Shown here: positions 24,045 through 32,638 of the stretch, piece by piece
How positions within the stretch are numbered: position 1 is the first letter of the stretch
How the letters are laid out: each line of letters opens with the position of its first letter
Assembly: GCF_027620315.1 (NCBI RefSeq)
Contig: NZ_JAPNNL010000050.1
Span: forward strand, 1-39,812
Length of the DNA stretch: 39,812 bases
From: Nonomuraea corallina
Lineage (GTDB): Bacteria > Actinomycetota > Actinomycetes > Streptosporangiales > Streptosporangiaceae
Direction: 5' to 3'
Position numbers and translations under genes: made by a program
Notes under the pieces: generated by a model
What the model was told of the DNA's origin: nothing
Seen by the model: the letters and a program-made list of their open reading frames with translations, nothing else
Databases searched by the model: none

Positions 24045-25181
24045 TCATCGCCGGTAGGGGTCGGCGTACGGTCGCGTCGACTCCTGGACGGCGTCGAAGA
24101 CGGGCTCCATGGCGGGACCGGCCACGTAGTAGCGGCCGCGTGCCTGTCCTCGCGGCACCAGCCACTTCAGCCGGCACAGCTCTCTGATGTCCCGCACGGC
24201 CTGCTGAGGGCTGAGCTCGGCGTCCTGCTGGTAGACGGTCCGCCGGACTCGCGACCGCCAGAACGCGGGCAGCAGCGCGAACACGGTCCGCTCGTCGAGG
24301 CGGTCCGCGGCTGCCGCCTCCGTCAGCGCCGACCAGGCCCGGCCCAGCAGTTCCACCCTCCGTCTGGCCTGCTGCGCCTGGAGGTGGTGGGCGCGCAGGC
24401 AGAACCGGATCCACTCGTACGCGTCGCCGCCGGGATGCCAGCCGGCCCCGCCCACCTCCTGGAGGACCTGGTAATAGGCGTACGTGTTCTGCCCCCTGCC
24501 GAGCCACTCCTCGATGGAGGAGAACTCCGGGGGCAGCAGCGCCTCCCGGGCGAAGACCAAGGTGGACAGCGCCCGCGACATCCGCCCGTTGCCGTCGGCC
24601 CACGGGTGGATCATGACCAGGTTCAGATGCGCCATCGAGGCGCGGACGTGGACGGGAGCGTCGAGGTCGCCCTGGTCGAGCCACTGGATCAGCTCATCCA
24701 TGAGCCCCGGCAGCAAGCCGTGATCCGGACCCGTGTAGGCGGCGACGGCGGGATCGTCGGGGCTCGTGACGTAGACCGGACCGCCGCGGATCCGCCCCGG
24801 CCGCTTGCGGGGATGGCGCTCCTGCATCATGAAGTGCAGCCCGTTCAGCAACCCCAGGTCGTACCGGAAGCCGTCGCCGGCGTCGGACAACGCTTGGATG
24901 TAGGTCATCGCCCGTTGGTAGCCCTCCAGCTCACGCCGGGTCGTGTCGCTGGTCTCCAGCGGCGCTTCACCGGCCATGAGCGCTTCGACGTCGTCGACCG
25001 ATGCCGCGTAGCCCTCGATCGTGTTGGACCCGACGATCGCCCTGGCGGTCAGACTCCTGCGGAGCTGCTTCGTCCACCGCTCCTGAGGTCGCACCTGCAT
25101 GCGCAGGTCATGGCGCATGCTCTCGATCTCGTCGAGCACCCGGCGATCGACGTCACCGAGCCTGGGCACCTTGTAGAGCAT
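24045..25181 (-). CDS. Fic-family AMPylase-like protein
   Basis: The 378-residue protein has the Fic core motif HPWADGNGRMSR at residues 192-203, with catalytic histidine 192 and the phosphate-binding GNGR. The flap region is GGPVYVTSPDD. The inhibitory motif (S/T)xxxE(G/N) is found N-terminal to the core as SNTIEG (52-57), which makes this a self-inhibited class II Fic. The C-terminal part (about 290-360) resembles a winged helix, seen in Fic/DNA-binding proteins. Such enzymes usually transfer AMP to a protein hydroxyl. There is no separate antitoxin gene beside it. The ATG lies in or next to an operator-like palindrome. Confidence 0.92.
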   Translation of the reverse strand: MLYKVPRLGDVDRRVLDEIESMRHDLRMQVRPQERWTKQLRRSLTARAIVGSNTIEGYAASVDDVEALMAGEAPLETSDTTRRELEGYQRAMTYIQALSDAGDGFRYDLGLLNGLHFMMQERHPRKRPGRIRGGPVYVTSPDDPAVAAYTGPDHGLLPGLMDELIQWLDQGDLDAPVHVRASMAHLNLVMIHPWADGNGRMSRALSTLVFAREALLPPEFSSIEEWLGRGQNTYAYYQVLQEVGGAGWHPGGDAYEWIRFCLRAHHLQAQQARRRVELLGRAWSALTEAAAADRLDERTVFALLPAFWRSRVRRTVYQQDAELSPQQAVRDIRELCRLKWLVPRGQARGRYYVAGPAMEPVFDAVQESTRPYADPYRR

Positions 25182-25186
25182 GACAA

Positions 25187-25209
25187 GATGACACCATTAT
25201 CATGTCATC
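25187..25209 (-). promoter_or_regulatory. palindromic promoter of fic
   Basis: GATGACA (25187-25193) and TGTCATC (25203-25209) form a perfect inverted repeat around 9 bases. On the minus strand the spacer holds GATAAT, a good -10, about 14 bases before the ATG, and no ribosome binding site is present. A nearly leaderless transcript is likely. A further TGACA overlaps the start codon. The winged helix of Fic itself could bind here. Confidence 0.55.
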
Positions 25210-25239
25210 GGCGCAACCATGCCGCGCGTTCAGTAAGGG

Positions 25240-25827
25240 CTAGGTGCTCCAGATGGTGCGCAGGGGGCGCATGCCCTCCTCGACGTAGTCGGCGATGGGG
25301 CGGTCGCCGCCGGCGAGGTACCACTGCTCCAGTGCGGCGAAGTAGCCGAAGGCGAGGGCGTTCGCGATCACGCGAGCCTGCGTTTCGCTGATCTTTCCTG
25401 TCGCCGCGAGCAACGGTGAGATCCGCTGGCCGGCGCGGTCGAGCGTGGCGCAGACGGCCATACGCACCGACGGCTCGGCGAAGAAGTAGCGGACCCTGCG
25501 CCACGGGCCTCTCCCGGTCTGCGGGCCTTCGCCCGGACCGGGGCTGGATTCGTAGGCGCGGACGGCGCGGAGCAGGCTGCCGACGGGGTCGGCGGGGTCG
25601 AGGAGGCTTTCGAGCGTCTCCGGGCTCATGTGGTCGAACTCGTCGGCGACCACGATGCCTTCCTTGGTGCCGAAGATGCGGTAGACCGACGACGGCGAGA
25701 CCTCGGCCGCCGCCGCGATTTCCTCGATCGTGACCGCGCCGAACCCTCGCTCGTCGAACAGGTCGAGGGCGCGTTCCTGGATGGCGCGCATGGCCTTGAG
25801 CCGCCAGCGCTCACGAAGTCCGCTCAT
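25240..25827 (-). CDS. TetR-family repressor
   Basis: The 195-residue protein has an N-terminal TetR helix-turn-helix (about 12-60: MRAIQERALDLFDERGFGAV, TIEEIAAAAEVSPSSVYRIF, GTKEGIV), then an all-helical ligand domain. The recognition helix VSPSSVYRIFGTK is standard. It diverges from a membrane protein gene. Two AGTCACTTTCT half-palindromes sit between the genes, so it probably represses both directions until an unknown ligand binds. Confidence 0.92.
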   Translation of the reverse strand: MSGLRERWRLKAMRAIQERALDLFDERGFGAVTIEEIAAAAEVSPSSVYRIFGTKEGIVVADEFDHMSPETLESLLDPADPVGSLLRAVRAYESSPGPGEGPQTGRGPWRRVRYFFAEPSVRMAVCATLDRAGQRISPLLAATGKISETQARVIANALAFGYFAALEQWYLAGGDRPIADYVEEGMRPLRTIWST

Positions 25828-25840
25828 GCCTCACCGTATC

Positions 25841-25855
25841 AGAAAGTCACTTTCT
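25841..25855. promoter_or_regulatory. TetR operator 1
   Basis: AGAAAGT-C-ACTTTCT is a perfect 15-bp palindrome 14 bases before the tetR start codon. It shares AGTCACTTTCTCAA with the second site, so both are probably bound by the TetR protein. Confidence 0.7.
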
Positions 25856-25900
25856 CAAGCTATTGACTGTCTAGGATCAGGTGCCTAGAGTCGCTCGCTG

Positions 25901-25917
25901 GAGACAGTCACTTTCTC
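25901..25917. promoter_or_regulatory. TetR operator 2
   Basis: GAGACAGT-C-ACTTTCTC is a 17-bp palindrome with one mismatch between its arms, 18 bases before the membrane-protein gene. It repeats the core of operator 1 sixty bases away. Confidence 0.68.
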
Positions 25918-25934
25918 AACCGGATCGGAAGGTC

Positions 25935-26345
25935 ATGAAACGGAGATCGCTGATGTACGTCGGGGCGGGGCTCACCGCGGTCGCCGCCCTGCTCCCGTTC
26001 GTCGACCGGACCGTCCTGGCGGATCACATCAGGGCGGGCTACCCGGCCTACGCGCCCGGTGCCATCGACGCCGCCGTCACCGCGTATCTGGTGATCCTGG
26101 CCGCGGTCGGGGCGCTGGGGCTTCTCGGCTGGGCCGGCACGATCTGGGCGGCCCGCGCAGGCAAGCGCTGGGCCTTCTCGCTGGCGGTCGGGCTGCTCGT
26201 GTCCGGGCTCTGCGTCACGGTCGCCGCGCTGACCGTCCGGGACACCTCGGGCGACGTCGGCCTGGCGCCGCTGCTGGGCTGGCTGCTGGTCCTTCCCTGC
26301 GTTCCCGGTCTGGCCGCGGTCGCGTTGTGGAGGAGGACGGGGTGA
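25935..26345 (+). CDS. four-helix membrane protein of a TetR operon
   Basis: The 136-residue protein (MKRRSLMYVGAGLTAVAALL at the start) has four hydrophobic segments and a periplasmic-looking loop between helices 1 and 2 (DRTVLADHIRAGYPAYAPG). GGAAGG precedes ATG 25935. It lies just behind TetR operator 2 and is coupled to the next gene by GTGA, so the pair is the likely TetR target operon. I do not recognise a named family. Confidence 0.82.
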   Translation: MKRRSLMYVGAGLTAVAALLPFVDRTVLADHIRAGYPAYAPGAIDAAVTAYLVILAAVGALGLLGWAGTIWAARAGKRWAFSLAVGLLVSGLCVTVAALTVRDTSGDVGLAPLLGWLLVLPCVPGLAAVALWRRTG

Positions 26346-26827
26346 TCGTACGCGCGCTCGCGGCCCTGAAACGCGCGATGTACCGCGGAGGGCGGCCGAA
26401 CGCGCTCATGCGGCTCATGAACCGGCTCGACGTCCTGGTGTACGGGGCTCGGCTGCTGTCACCGCGCCGGACCGCCGTGCTGAAGGTGGCAGGGCGCCAC
26501 AGCGGGAACGTCACGTCGGTTCCCGTCGCGGTCGCCCGCCACCGCGACGCCGAGTTCCTCGTCTCGATGCTCGGGCCGGACGCGAACTGGGTGCGCAACG
26601 TCCGGGCCGCGGGTGGCAGGGCCACGCTCCGCCGCCGGGGGCGTGACATCCCGATCCTGCTGGAGGAGATCCCGTCCGAGCATCGGGCCGAGATCCTCCG
26701 CCGTTACCTCGCCATCGCACCTGGTGCGCGGCCTCATGTGGGGGTGAGGCCGACGGCGCCGCTGCCGGAGTTCCACCGGATCGCGCCCCGGCACCCCGTG
26801 TTCCGCATCCACCCGCGAGAGGACTAG
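26342..26827 (+). CDS. F420H2-dependent quinone reductase-like protein
   Basis: The 161-residue protein resembles the deazaflavin-dependent nitroreductase family (split-barrel fold). LKVAGRHSGNVTSVPVAVAR fits the conserved T.GRkSG..r..Pv pattern, and SMLGPDANWVRNVRAAGGRA fits the (A)S.gG....P.W..Nl.A.P motif. The start is GTG 26342, overlapping the previous stop, with GAGGAGG upstream. These enzymes use reduced F420 to reduce quinones or other electrophiles. Pairing with a TetR repressor fits a detoxification response. Confidence 0.82.
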   Translation: MIVRALAALKRAMYRGGRPNALMRLMNRLDVLVYGARLLSPRRTAVLKVAGRHSGNVTSVPVAVARHRDAEFLVSMLGPDANWVRNVRAAGGRATLRRRGRDIPILLEEIPSEHRAEILRRYLAIAPGARPHVGVRPTAPLPEFHRIAPRHPVFRIHPRED

Positions 26828-26915
26828 ACGGAACGCCCGACCAGCGCGGCGTCAGTCGGATACGCTCCTGCCCCTCGTCCGGCTCCGTCGCGGTGCCGAT
26901 CGCCATCGGGCTGTC

Positions 26916-26999
26916 ATGGAGGCCACCATGATCCGGCGGATCGCCCTCGACCCCGACCGCCCGGAGACCTTCGACTGCCGCAAGGAGAACCTGGGCTGA
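26916..26999 (+). CDS. possible 27-residue ORF
   Basis: In the 249-base gap before the kinase gene an ATG frame reads MEATMIRRIALDPDRP, then ETFDCRKENLG and stop. It has a reasonable codon pattern but no clear ribosome binding site and no recognised relative. It may be a short peptide or chance. Confidence 0.2.
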   Translation: MEATMIRRIALDPDRPETFDCRKENLG

Positions 27000-27076
27000 C
27001 CGCGCTCACGGGCTCCGCAGAGGTCGCGGGAAACTTGGCCTGACCGACGGACAGGGCGCTCTCGTACGATGAGCAC

Positions 27077-28195
27077 GTGATCGGTCTCGTCCGCTCCCTG
27101 TGGAAGGAGCCGCGACCCCCCGGCCCGCCCGCGCGGGGATGGCGGGACTGGTCGCTTGTGGCGGTGCTCGTGCCGGTCGCGGCGCTCGAAGGGGCCCTGC
27201 GGGCGGATCTCCCGTGGCGGACCGTCGCGGTGCTCATCACCGTGGGGCTGGTCCCCACGCTGCTGTGGCGCCGCACCCGCCCGCTGCTCATGCTCGTGAT
27301 CGCCTTCGGCGTCACGAACCTGGCCACGCTCGTCACGTCCGGCGAGGCCGCCGAGACGAACACGCTGGCCTACCTGCTGATCCTGGTCTACGCGCTGACC
27401 CGCTGGGGGTCCGGGCGCGAGGTCGTGATCGGGCTGCCGATCATGCTCGGCTCGCTCTTCCACTCGATGGCCGCCGGCCGTCTGGTGCCCGCCGACGCGG
27501 TCGGCGGGCTGGCCGTCATGTTCGCGGCCCTCGCGCTGGGCGCGGCCTTCCGATTCCGCGCCGGGGCGCAGGCGCGCGAGCTCGAACAGGTCAAGTCCCT
27601 CGAACGCGAGCGCCTCGCGCGCGACCTGCACGACACCGTCGCCCACCACATCTCGGCCATGGCGATCCGGGCGCAGGCGGGCCTCGCCACCGCGGCGTCG
27701 CGGCCGGAGGCGGCGACCGACGCGCTGCGGGTGATCGAGGCCGAGGCGGCGCGGGCCCTGGACGAGATGCGGGCCATGGTCCGCGTCCTGCGCCACGACG
27801 AGCAGCCCGGCCGGGGCATCGCCGACCTCCAGCAGTTGGCGGCCGGGGACCCGTCCGGCCCGGCCGTGGACGTGGAGGTCTCCGGCGACCTCGACGGCCT
27901 CTCCCCCTCGGTCGGCGCCGCCGTCTACCGGCTCGCCCAGGAGTCGGTCACCAACGCCCGGCGGCACGCCCGCCACGCCACCCGCATCGAGGTCCGCGTC
28001 GACGCCGACGACACGTCGGTGCACCTGCGGGTGAGCGACGACGGGATCGTCCGGCTGAACGCGTCGCCAGGCTACGGGCTCGTCGGCATGATGGAACGCG
28101 CCGGCCTGCTGGGCGGCACGTGCGTGGCCGGTCCCAACCCCGGCAGGGGCTGGACCGTGACCGCGGTGCTGCCCCGGACGGGGGCGGCGACGTGA
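27077..28195 (+). CDS. NarL-type sensor histidine kinase
   Basis: The 372-residue protein has about five membrane helices in residues 25-160, then a HisKA_3 dimerisation helix with RDLHDTVAHHISAM, phospho-acceptor His185. An HATPase_c domain follows (VYRLAQESVTNARRHA as the N box, GYGLVGMMERAGLLGGT as the G box). There is no large sensor domain outside the membrane, so the signal may be sensed in the membrane. The start is GTG 27077. Its stop overlaps the GTG of the response regulator (GTGA), so the two are an obvious pair. Confidence 0.93.
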   Translation: MIGLVRSLWKEPRPPGPPARGWRDWSLVAVLVPVAALEGALRADLPWRTVAVLITVGLVPTLLWRRTRPLLMLVIAFGVTNLATLVTSGEAAETNTLAYLLILVYALTRWGSGREVVIGLPIMLGSLFHSMAAGRLVPADAVGGLAVMFAALALGAAFRFRAGAQARELEQVKSLERERLARDLHDTVAHHISAMAIRAQAGLATAASRPEAATDALRVIEAEAARALDEMRAMVRVLRHDEQPGRGIADLQQLAAGDPSGPAVDVEVSGDLDGLSPSVGAAVYRLAQESVTNARRHARHATRIEVRVDADDTSVHLRVSDDGIVRLNASPGYGLVGMMERAGLLGGTCVAGPNPGRGWTVTAVLPRTGAAT

Positions 28196-28848
28196 GCGTC
28201 CGGGTGCTCGTCGCCGACGACCAGGAGATCGTCCGTACCGGGCTGGTGATGATCCTGGACGCGCAGCCCGGCATCGAGGTCGTCGGCGAGGCCGCCGACG
28301 GGCGGCGGGCCGTCGAGCTGGCCCGGCGGCTGCGCCCGGATGTGTGCCTGTTCGACATCCGGATGCCCGGCCTCGACGGGATCGCCGCGACCCGCGCCCT
28401 CGCCGGGCCGGACGTCGCCGATCCTCTCGCGGTCGTCGTCATCACCACGTTCGACCTCGACGAGTACGTCTACGCGGCGCTGCGGGCCGGCGCCAGGGGC
28501 TTCCTGCTGAAGAACGCCGGCGCCCAGCTGCTCTCCCAGGCGGTGCACGCCGCGGCGGGCGGCGACGCGCTGATCGCCCCGAGCGTCACCGCGCGGCTGC
28601 TCGACGCCTTCGCCAGGACCGGTCCCGCCGGCCCGCCGGCCCGTCCCGTCGAGGCGCTCACCGATCGGGAGGAGGAGATCCTGGTGGCGGTGGCGCGCGG
28701 GCGGACCAACGGGGAGATCGCCGACGAGTTCCACATCTCGCTCAGCACGGTCAAGTCCCACATCGCCAGCCTGATGGCCAAACTCGGCGCCCGGAACCGG
28801 GTCGAGATCGCCATGTGGGCGTACGAGACGAACCGGGTCAGGAGCTGA
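28192..28848 (+). CDS. LuxR/NarL-family response regulator
   Basis: The 218-residue protein has a receiver domain (about 1-120) with VLVADDQEIVRTGL, phospho-acceptor Asp55 in LFDIRMPGLDG, and the conserved lysine in FLLKNAGA. A LuxR helix-turn-helix follows (LTDREEEILVAVARGRTNGE, then FHISLSTVKSHIASL). It is cotranscribed with the kinase. Its last 11 bases overlap the end of the convergent DUF2306 gene. Confidence 0.95.
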   Translation: MSVRVLVADDQEIVRTGLVMILDAQPGIEVVGEAADGRRAVELARRLRPDVCLFDIRMPGLDGIAATRALAGPDVADPLAVVVITTFDLDEYVYAALRAGARGFLLKNAGAQLLSQAVHAAAGGDALIAPSVTARLLDAFARTGPAGPPARPVEALTDREEEILVAVARGRTNGEIADEFHISLSTVKSHIASLMAKLGARNRVEIAMWAYETNRVRS

Positions 28849-29488
28849 ACCGGACCGGCCACCTCTGGATGATCACCTCGGCCACGATCAGGTTGATCAC
28901 CCAGCCGGCGCCCAGGAGCAGCGCCCTGGCGAGCTGGTCGGGCGGGCCGGCGATCCCGTAGTAGGGCGCCAGCACGAACGCCTGCGTGCCCGCGCCCAGG
29001 CCGATCGCGTACCCGCGGATCATCCAGGCGCGGTGCGCGGTGAAGTCGCGCCGCCGGACCGCGGCCAGGCCGAGCACGATCGAGGCGGCCATGGCCGTGC
29101 CGAACACCAGCCGGAAGGCGGCCAGGAGCGGCCCGTCATGCTCGGGCAGGGCGTAGAACACGGCCATCCACATCCCGCTGAGCGCCGCGACGAGCCCGCA
29201 CGGGGCCACCAGCCGACCGGCCTTCCGGTGGTGGCCGGGCTTCCTGCGACGCAGCCGGGGGACGAACTGGAAGGCCCCGAGCACGGTGTAGACGGTCACG
29301 CCGACGATGTGCAGCAGGATCGGGACGGGCGAGGCGAGGAAGCGCGCGTTGTCCGGCGTGACCGCCGCGCCGCCGGTCAGCTCGGCCAGGCGGAGGCCGC
29401 CGGCGAGCACCGGGACGAGGCCGAGCCCGATCAGCGCGGCGACGGTCCAGCCCGCCCGCTCCCGCCGCGTCGCCATCTTGTCTGTCAT
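28838..29488 (-). CDS. DUF2306 membrane protein
   Basis: The 216-residue protein has about six hydrophobic helices. LLHIVGVTVYTVLGAFQFVP, HRKAGRL and DFTAHRAWMIRGYAIGLGAG are the hallmarks of DUF2306, with conserved histidines that resemble a heme-binding membrane fold. ATG 29488 and ATG 29476 are both possible starts. Its end overlaps the response regulator tail-to-tail by 11 bases, so transcription of one may interfere with the other. The family has no established function. Confidence 0.85.
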   Translation of the reverse strand: MTDKMATRRERAGWTVAALIGLGLVPVLAGGLRLAELTGGAAVTPDNARFLASPVPILLHIVGVTVYTVLGAFQFVPRLRRRKPGHHRKAGRLVAPCGLVAALSGMWMAVFYALPEHDGPLLAAFRLVFGTAMAASIVLGLAAVRRRDFTAHRAWMIRGYAIGLGAGTQAFVLAPYYGIAGPPDQLARALLLGAGWVINLIVAEVIIQRWPVRFSS

Positions 29489-29559
29489 GCCGTCGATCGT
29501 GACGGTGGGACGGGTGGCGGCTCATCGCCAGAAAGGTCCGTTCTGAGCTGGCCGATCGT

Positions 29560-29601
29560 TGCTCAATCAGGCGTACTTTCGGCTGATGACCCCCTTGAGC
29601 A
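29560..29601. promoter_or_regulatory. inverted repeat before the quinone reductase gene
   Basis: TGCTCAA (29560-29566) and TTGAGCA (29595-29601) are perfect inverted copies 28 bases apart in the 162-base gap between divergent genes. Spacing is long for one dimer; two half-sites on either side of a promoter are possible. Confidence 0.3.
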
Positions 29602-29650
29602 GGATTTTTACGCTGATCGCATGATTCCGAATCCCTCCGAGGAGAAGACG

Positions 29651-30637
29651 ATGAAGGCGTTCGTCCTGCGCTCGTACGGCTCACCCGACGCGCTCGAACT
29701 CACCACCGTCGACCGGCCCGTGCCGGGCCGCGGCGAGGTGCTGGTCCGGGTGCGCGCCACCTCCGTCCAGCCGTTCGACTGGCACCTCATGAGAGGTGAG
29801 CCGCGCGTCTCGCGCCTGATGGGCGGCCCCCTGGGGGTCCGCCGGCCGAAGATCTCCATCCTCGGCGCCGACGTCGCGGGCCAGGTGGAGGCGGTCGGCG
29901 AGGGCGTGACCGAGTTCCGCCCAGGGGACGAGGTGTACGCGATGTCCAAGCAGGGCGGCTTCGGCCAGTACGCCCTCGTACCGGCGGCCGAACTGGCCCC
30001 CAAGCCGGCGAACCTGACGTTCGAGCAGGCCGCGGCGGTGCCCCTGGCGGCGAACACCGCCCTGATCGCCCTGCGCGACAAAGCCCGGGTCCAGCCGGGC
30101 CAGAGCGTGCTCGTGATCGGCGCCTCAGGAGGCGTGGGCACCTTCGCCGTCCAGCTCGCCAAGGCGTTCGGCGCGCACGTCACCGGCGTCTGCGGCCCGC
30201 GCAACGTCGACCTGGTCAGGTCGATCGGCGCGGACGAGGTCGTCGACTACGCCAAGGAGGACTTCACCCGGCTGGGCCGGCGCCACGACGTCGTCGTGGA
30301 CTGCGCCGGCAGCCACTCGGCCCTGGCCTGCCGGCGGGTGATGACCCGCAGGGGCACCTACGTGGTCATCGGCGGCAAGGGCGGCCGGTGGCTGCGTCCC
30401 ATGCCCCACGTGGTCGCGGCGCCCCTGGTGTCGCCGTTCGTGTCGCAGACGATGACCACGGCCGACGTGATCGGCTGCACCGAGAACCGGCGGAACCTGC
30501 TGGCGCTGACCGAACTCATCGAGTCCGGCCAGGTCACCCCCGTGATCGACCGCACCTACGCCTTCGCCGAGATCCCGGCGGCGCTGCGGCGTTCCGAGGC
30601 GGGACACGCCTCCGGGAAGATCGTCGTCACGGTGTGA
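29651..30637 (+). CDS. NAD(P)-dependent quinone oxidoreductase (MDR family)
   Basis: The 328-residue protein is a zinc-free medium-chain dehydrogenase of the quinone reductase type. It has a GroES-like domain at the start (GRGEVLVRVRATSVQPFDWH, GADVAGQVEAVGEGVTEFRP) and a Rossmann domain with VLVIGASGGVGTFAVQLAKA. It lacks the usual zinc cysteines. ATG 29651 is preferred because GAGGAGAAG precedes it; ATG 29621 is in frame upstream. It reduces quinones or reactive enones with NADPH. It stands alone on the plus strand. Confidence 0.9.
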   Translation: MKAFVLRSYGSPDALELTTVDRPVPGRGEVLVRVRATSVQPFDWHLMRGEPRVSRLMGGPLGVRRPKISILGADVAGQVEAVGEGVTEFRPGDEVYAMSKQGGFGQYALVPAAELAPKPANLTFEQAAAVPLAANTALIALRDKARVQPGQSVLVIGASGGVGTFAVQLAKAFGAHVTGVCGPRNVDLVRSIGADEVVDYAKEDFTRLGRRHDVVVDCAGSHSALACRRVMTRRGTYVVIGGKGGRWLRPMPHVVAAPLVSPFVSQTMTTADVIGCTENRRNLLALTELIESGQVTPVIDRTYAFAEIPAALRRSEAGHASGKIVVTV

Positions 30638-30715
30638 GCTTCACGCCGGCCCCGCCCATCCGCCACCGGAGCCGAACCGCTGGTGCGCCCGTCCGCCATA
30701 AGACAGATTTGTCCC

Positions 30716-31459
30716 ATGGACCGCCAGCTCATCAGCCATCTCGCCCACCGTGACCACCCCATCGCCGCACCGGTCTCCGGGGCGCACGTGACCCGGCTGC
30801 TGCGCCGGGCCCGGCTGCCGGAGGGGGCGAGGATCCTCGACCTCGGCTGCGGCGAGGCCGCGTGGACGCTGCGCGCGCTGGCGCTCTACGAGGACGCCAC
30901 CGCCGACGGGGTCGACATCTCCACCGAGGCGCTCAAGGCGGCCGAGGAGCACGCCGACGCCCAGGGCGTGTGGGAACGCGTCCGGCTGCACGAGCGACCG
31001 GCCGCCGGCTTCCCCGTGGCCGAACGGTACGACCTGGTGCTCTGCGTCGGGGCCACGCACGCGTTCGGCGGGCTCGCCGCCACCGCGGCCCATGTCAGGC
31101 GTTACCTCGGGCCGAACGGCCTCGCGCTCATCGGCGAAGGGTTCTGGGAGCGCGAGCCGACGCCGGAGGCGCTCGCCCGGCTCGGCGCCGAGCCGTCGGA
31201 GTTCCTCGACCTGCCCGGCACCGTCGCCGCCGCCGAGTCCGCCGGCTTCGACACCGTCTACGCCTACACCAGCGACCTGTCCGAATGGGACGACTACGAG
31301 TGGTCCTGGACCGGGACGCTGCTGCGCTGGGCCAACGAACACCCCGGCCCGGACGCCGACGCCGCCCGCGCGGCCGCCCGCGAGCACCGCGACTCGTGGC
31401 TGCACGGCTACCGGGGCGTCCTCGGGTTCGTCACCCTCCTGCTCCAGCGCACGGACTGA
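30716..31459 (+). CDS. class I SAM-dependent methyltransferase
   Basis: The 247-residue protein has the SAM-binding motif I ILDLGCGEAAWTLRAL (about 39-54), an acidic GVDIS after strand 2, and DLVLCVGATHAFGG for motif IV. The C-terminal part holds SDLSEWDDYEWSWTGTLLRW. ATG 30716 is the chosen start. Methyl acceptor unknown; the family covers many small molecules. It ends 23 bases before the convergent neighbouring gene. Confidence 0.87.
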   Translation: MDRQLISHLAHRDHPIAAPVSGAHVTRLLRRARLPEGARILDLGCGEAAWTLRALALYEDATADGVDISTEALKAAEEHADAQGVWERVRLHERPAAGFPVAERYDLVLCVGATHAFGGLAATAAHVRRYLGPNGLALIGEGFWEREPTPEALARLGAEPSEFLDLPGTVAAAESAGFDTVYAYTSDLSEWDDYEWSWTGTLLRWANEHPGPDADAARAAAREHRDSWLHGYRGVLGFVTLLLQRTD

Positions 31460-31482
31460 CCGGCGGAGGCCGGTCCCGGTGA

Positions 31483-32526
31483 TCAGGGTGCCGTCGTCTC
31501 CCGCGGCTCCAGGGTGATCGTGAGGTGGGCGGACAGCGCGCGGAGGAAGTCGGGGGCGTCGAAGATCGCGCCGGCGGAGGCCACGCCGACGGTCCTGGTC
31601 CGCCCCGTGAGGATGCGCCCGACCGCCTCCACCGCGAGCGGCGCGGTGACGGCGTAGATGTCCCGCCCGCTCGCCACGGCCCGCCGCCGCTCCTCGCCGG
31701 ACCGTACGACGACGTCGACGAGGAACGTCTGCCCGGACCGTCCGCGCCCGTCGGCCGCGACCGGCGCCGGCGTGTCCGGGGAGGCCAGGTCTCCGGCCGC
31801 CTCGACGGTCATGTACGTGCGGACCTCGGGGATGGGCAGATGGCTGGGGATCGTGACGACGTCGGCCATGGTGAACTCGCCGATCACGTCCCGGGGGCCC
31901 GCCGGGTCGGGGAAGGCCCACCGCAGCGTCGGCAGGTCGTCACTGTGGTACTCCAGCCGTCCCTGGGTGAACCGGACGCGCCGGCCGTCCCGCCGCCGCC
32001 CCGAGACCTGGCCCGCCAGGCGCGTCCCCTCGGTGGGGTGCCAGCTGCTCAGGCCGTAGGCGACGTGCGCCTCGTCGGCCGCGGTCCAGTCGCCCATGGC
32101 CGCGCTCGCGAGCAGGTCGCCCAGACCGCCGTAGAAGGCCATCGCGGGGACGACCACGGCTCCGGCCGCGCGGGCCCGGTCCGCGAAGTGCGCGAACGTG
32201 TCGGCGTTGGCCTCGATCTCGGCGGCGACGTCCACGTAGGGGATGCCTGCCCGCAGCGCCGCCTCGATCACCGGGGCGGCGGTCGTGGCGAACGGCCCGG
32301 CGCAGTTGATCACGGCCGCGGCCCCGGCCAGCGCCCGGTCCAGCGCGGCCGGATCGTCCACCGCGGCCGGCCGCACCTCCAGCCCCGGGCGGTCCAGCGC
32401 CTTCAGCTTGACGTCGTCACGCCCGGACAGGATCGGGACGAACCCGCGCTCCAGCAACTCCGCCACCACGAACCGCCCGGTGTGCCCGTACGCCCCGTAC
32501 ACCGCGACCGTCTGCCCCGATTCCAT
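31483..32526 (-). CDS. saccharopine dehydrogenase-like NAD(P)-binding protein
   Basis: The 347-residue protein begins with a Rossmann fold VAVYGAYGHTGRFVVAELLE and AVINCAGPFATTAAPVIEAA, LRAGIPYVDVAAE, the pattern of the saccharopine dehydrogenase/trans-acting enoyl reductase group. ATG 32526 is chosen because GGGAGAAG lies just upstream; GTG 32559 is in frame but has none. These proteins probably reduce or oxidise a small metabolite using NADP. The neighbours give no clear pathway. Confidence 0.82.
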   Translation of the reverse strand: MESGQTVAVYGAYGHTGRFVVAELLERGFVPILSGRDDVKLKALDRPGLEVRPAAVDDPAALDRALAGAAAVINCAGPFATTAAPVIEAALRAGIPYVDVAAEIEANADTFAHFADRARAAGAVVVPAMAFYGGLGDLLASAAMGDWTAADEAHVAYGLSSWHPTEGTRLAGQVSGRRRDGRRVRFTQGRLEYHSDDLPTLRWAFPDPAGPRDVIGEFTMADVVTIPSHLPIPEVRTYMTVEAAGDLASPDTPAPVAADGRGRSGQTFLVDVVVRSGEERRRAVASGRDIYAVTAPLAVEAVGRILTGRTRTVGVASAGAIFDAPDFLRALSAHLTITLEPRETTAP

Positions 32527-32638
32527 TGCTTCTCCCGTTTCGACCGGTTCCTGCGTCACCGGAATCCTGGCAGCGGCGACCGGCTCGCACGACCGTCCGG
32601 AACGCCAACATCCGCACAGTTTCGGACATCCGATCGCG

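Noticed and set aside
27100..28848. 582-residue frame that appears to fuse kinase and response regulator
   Set aside because: The first 360 residues are an out-of-frame reading of the kinase gene; only the part from 28192 is a response regulator.
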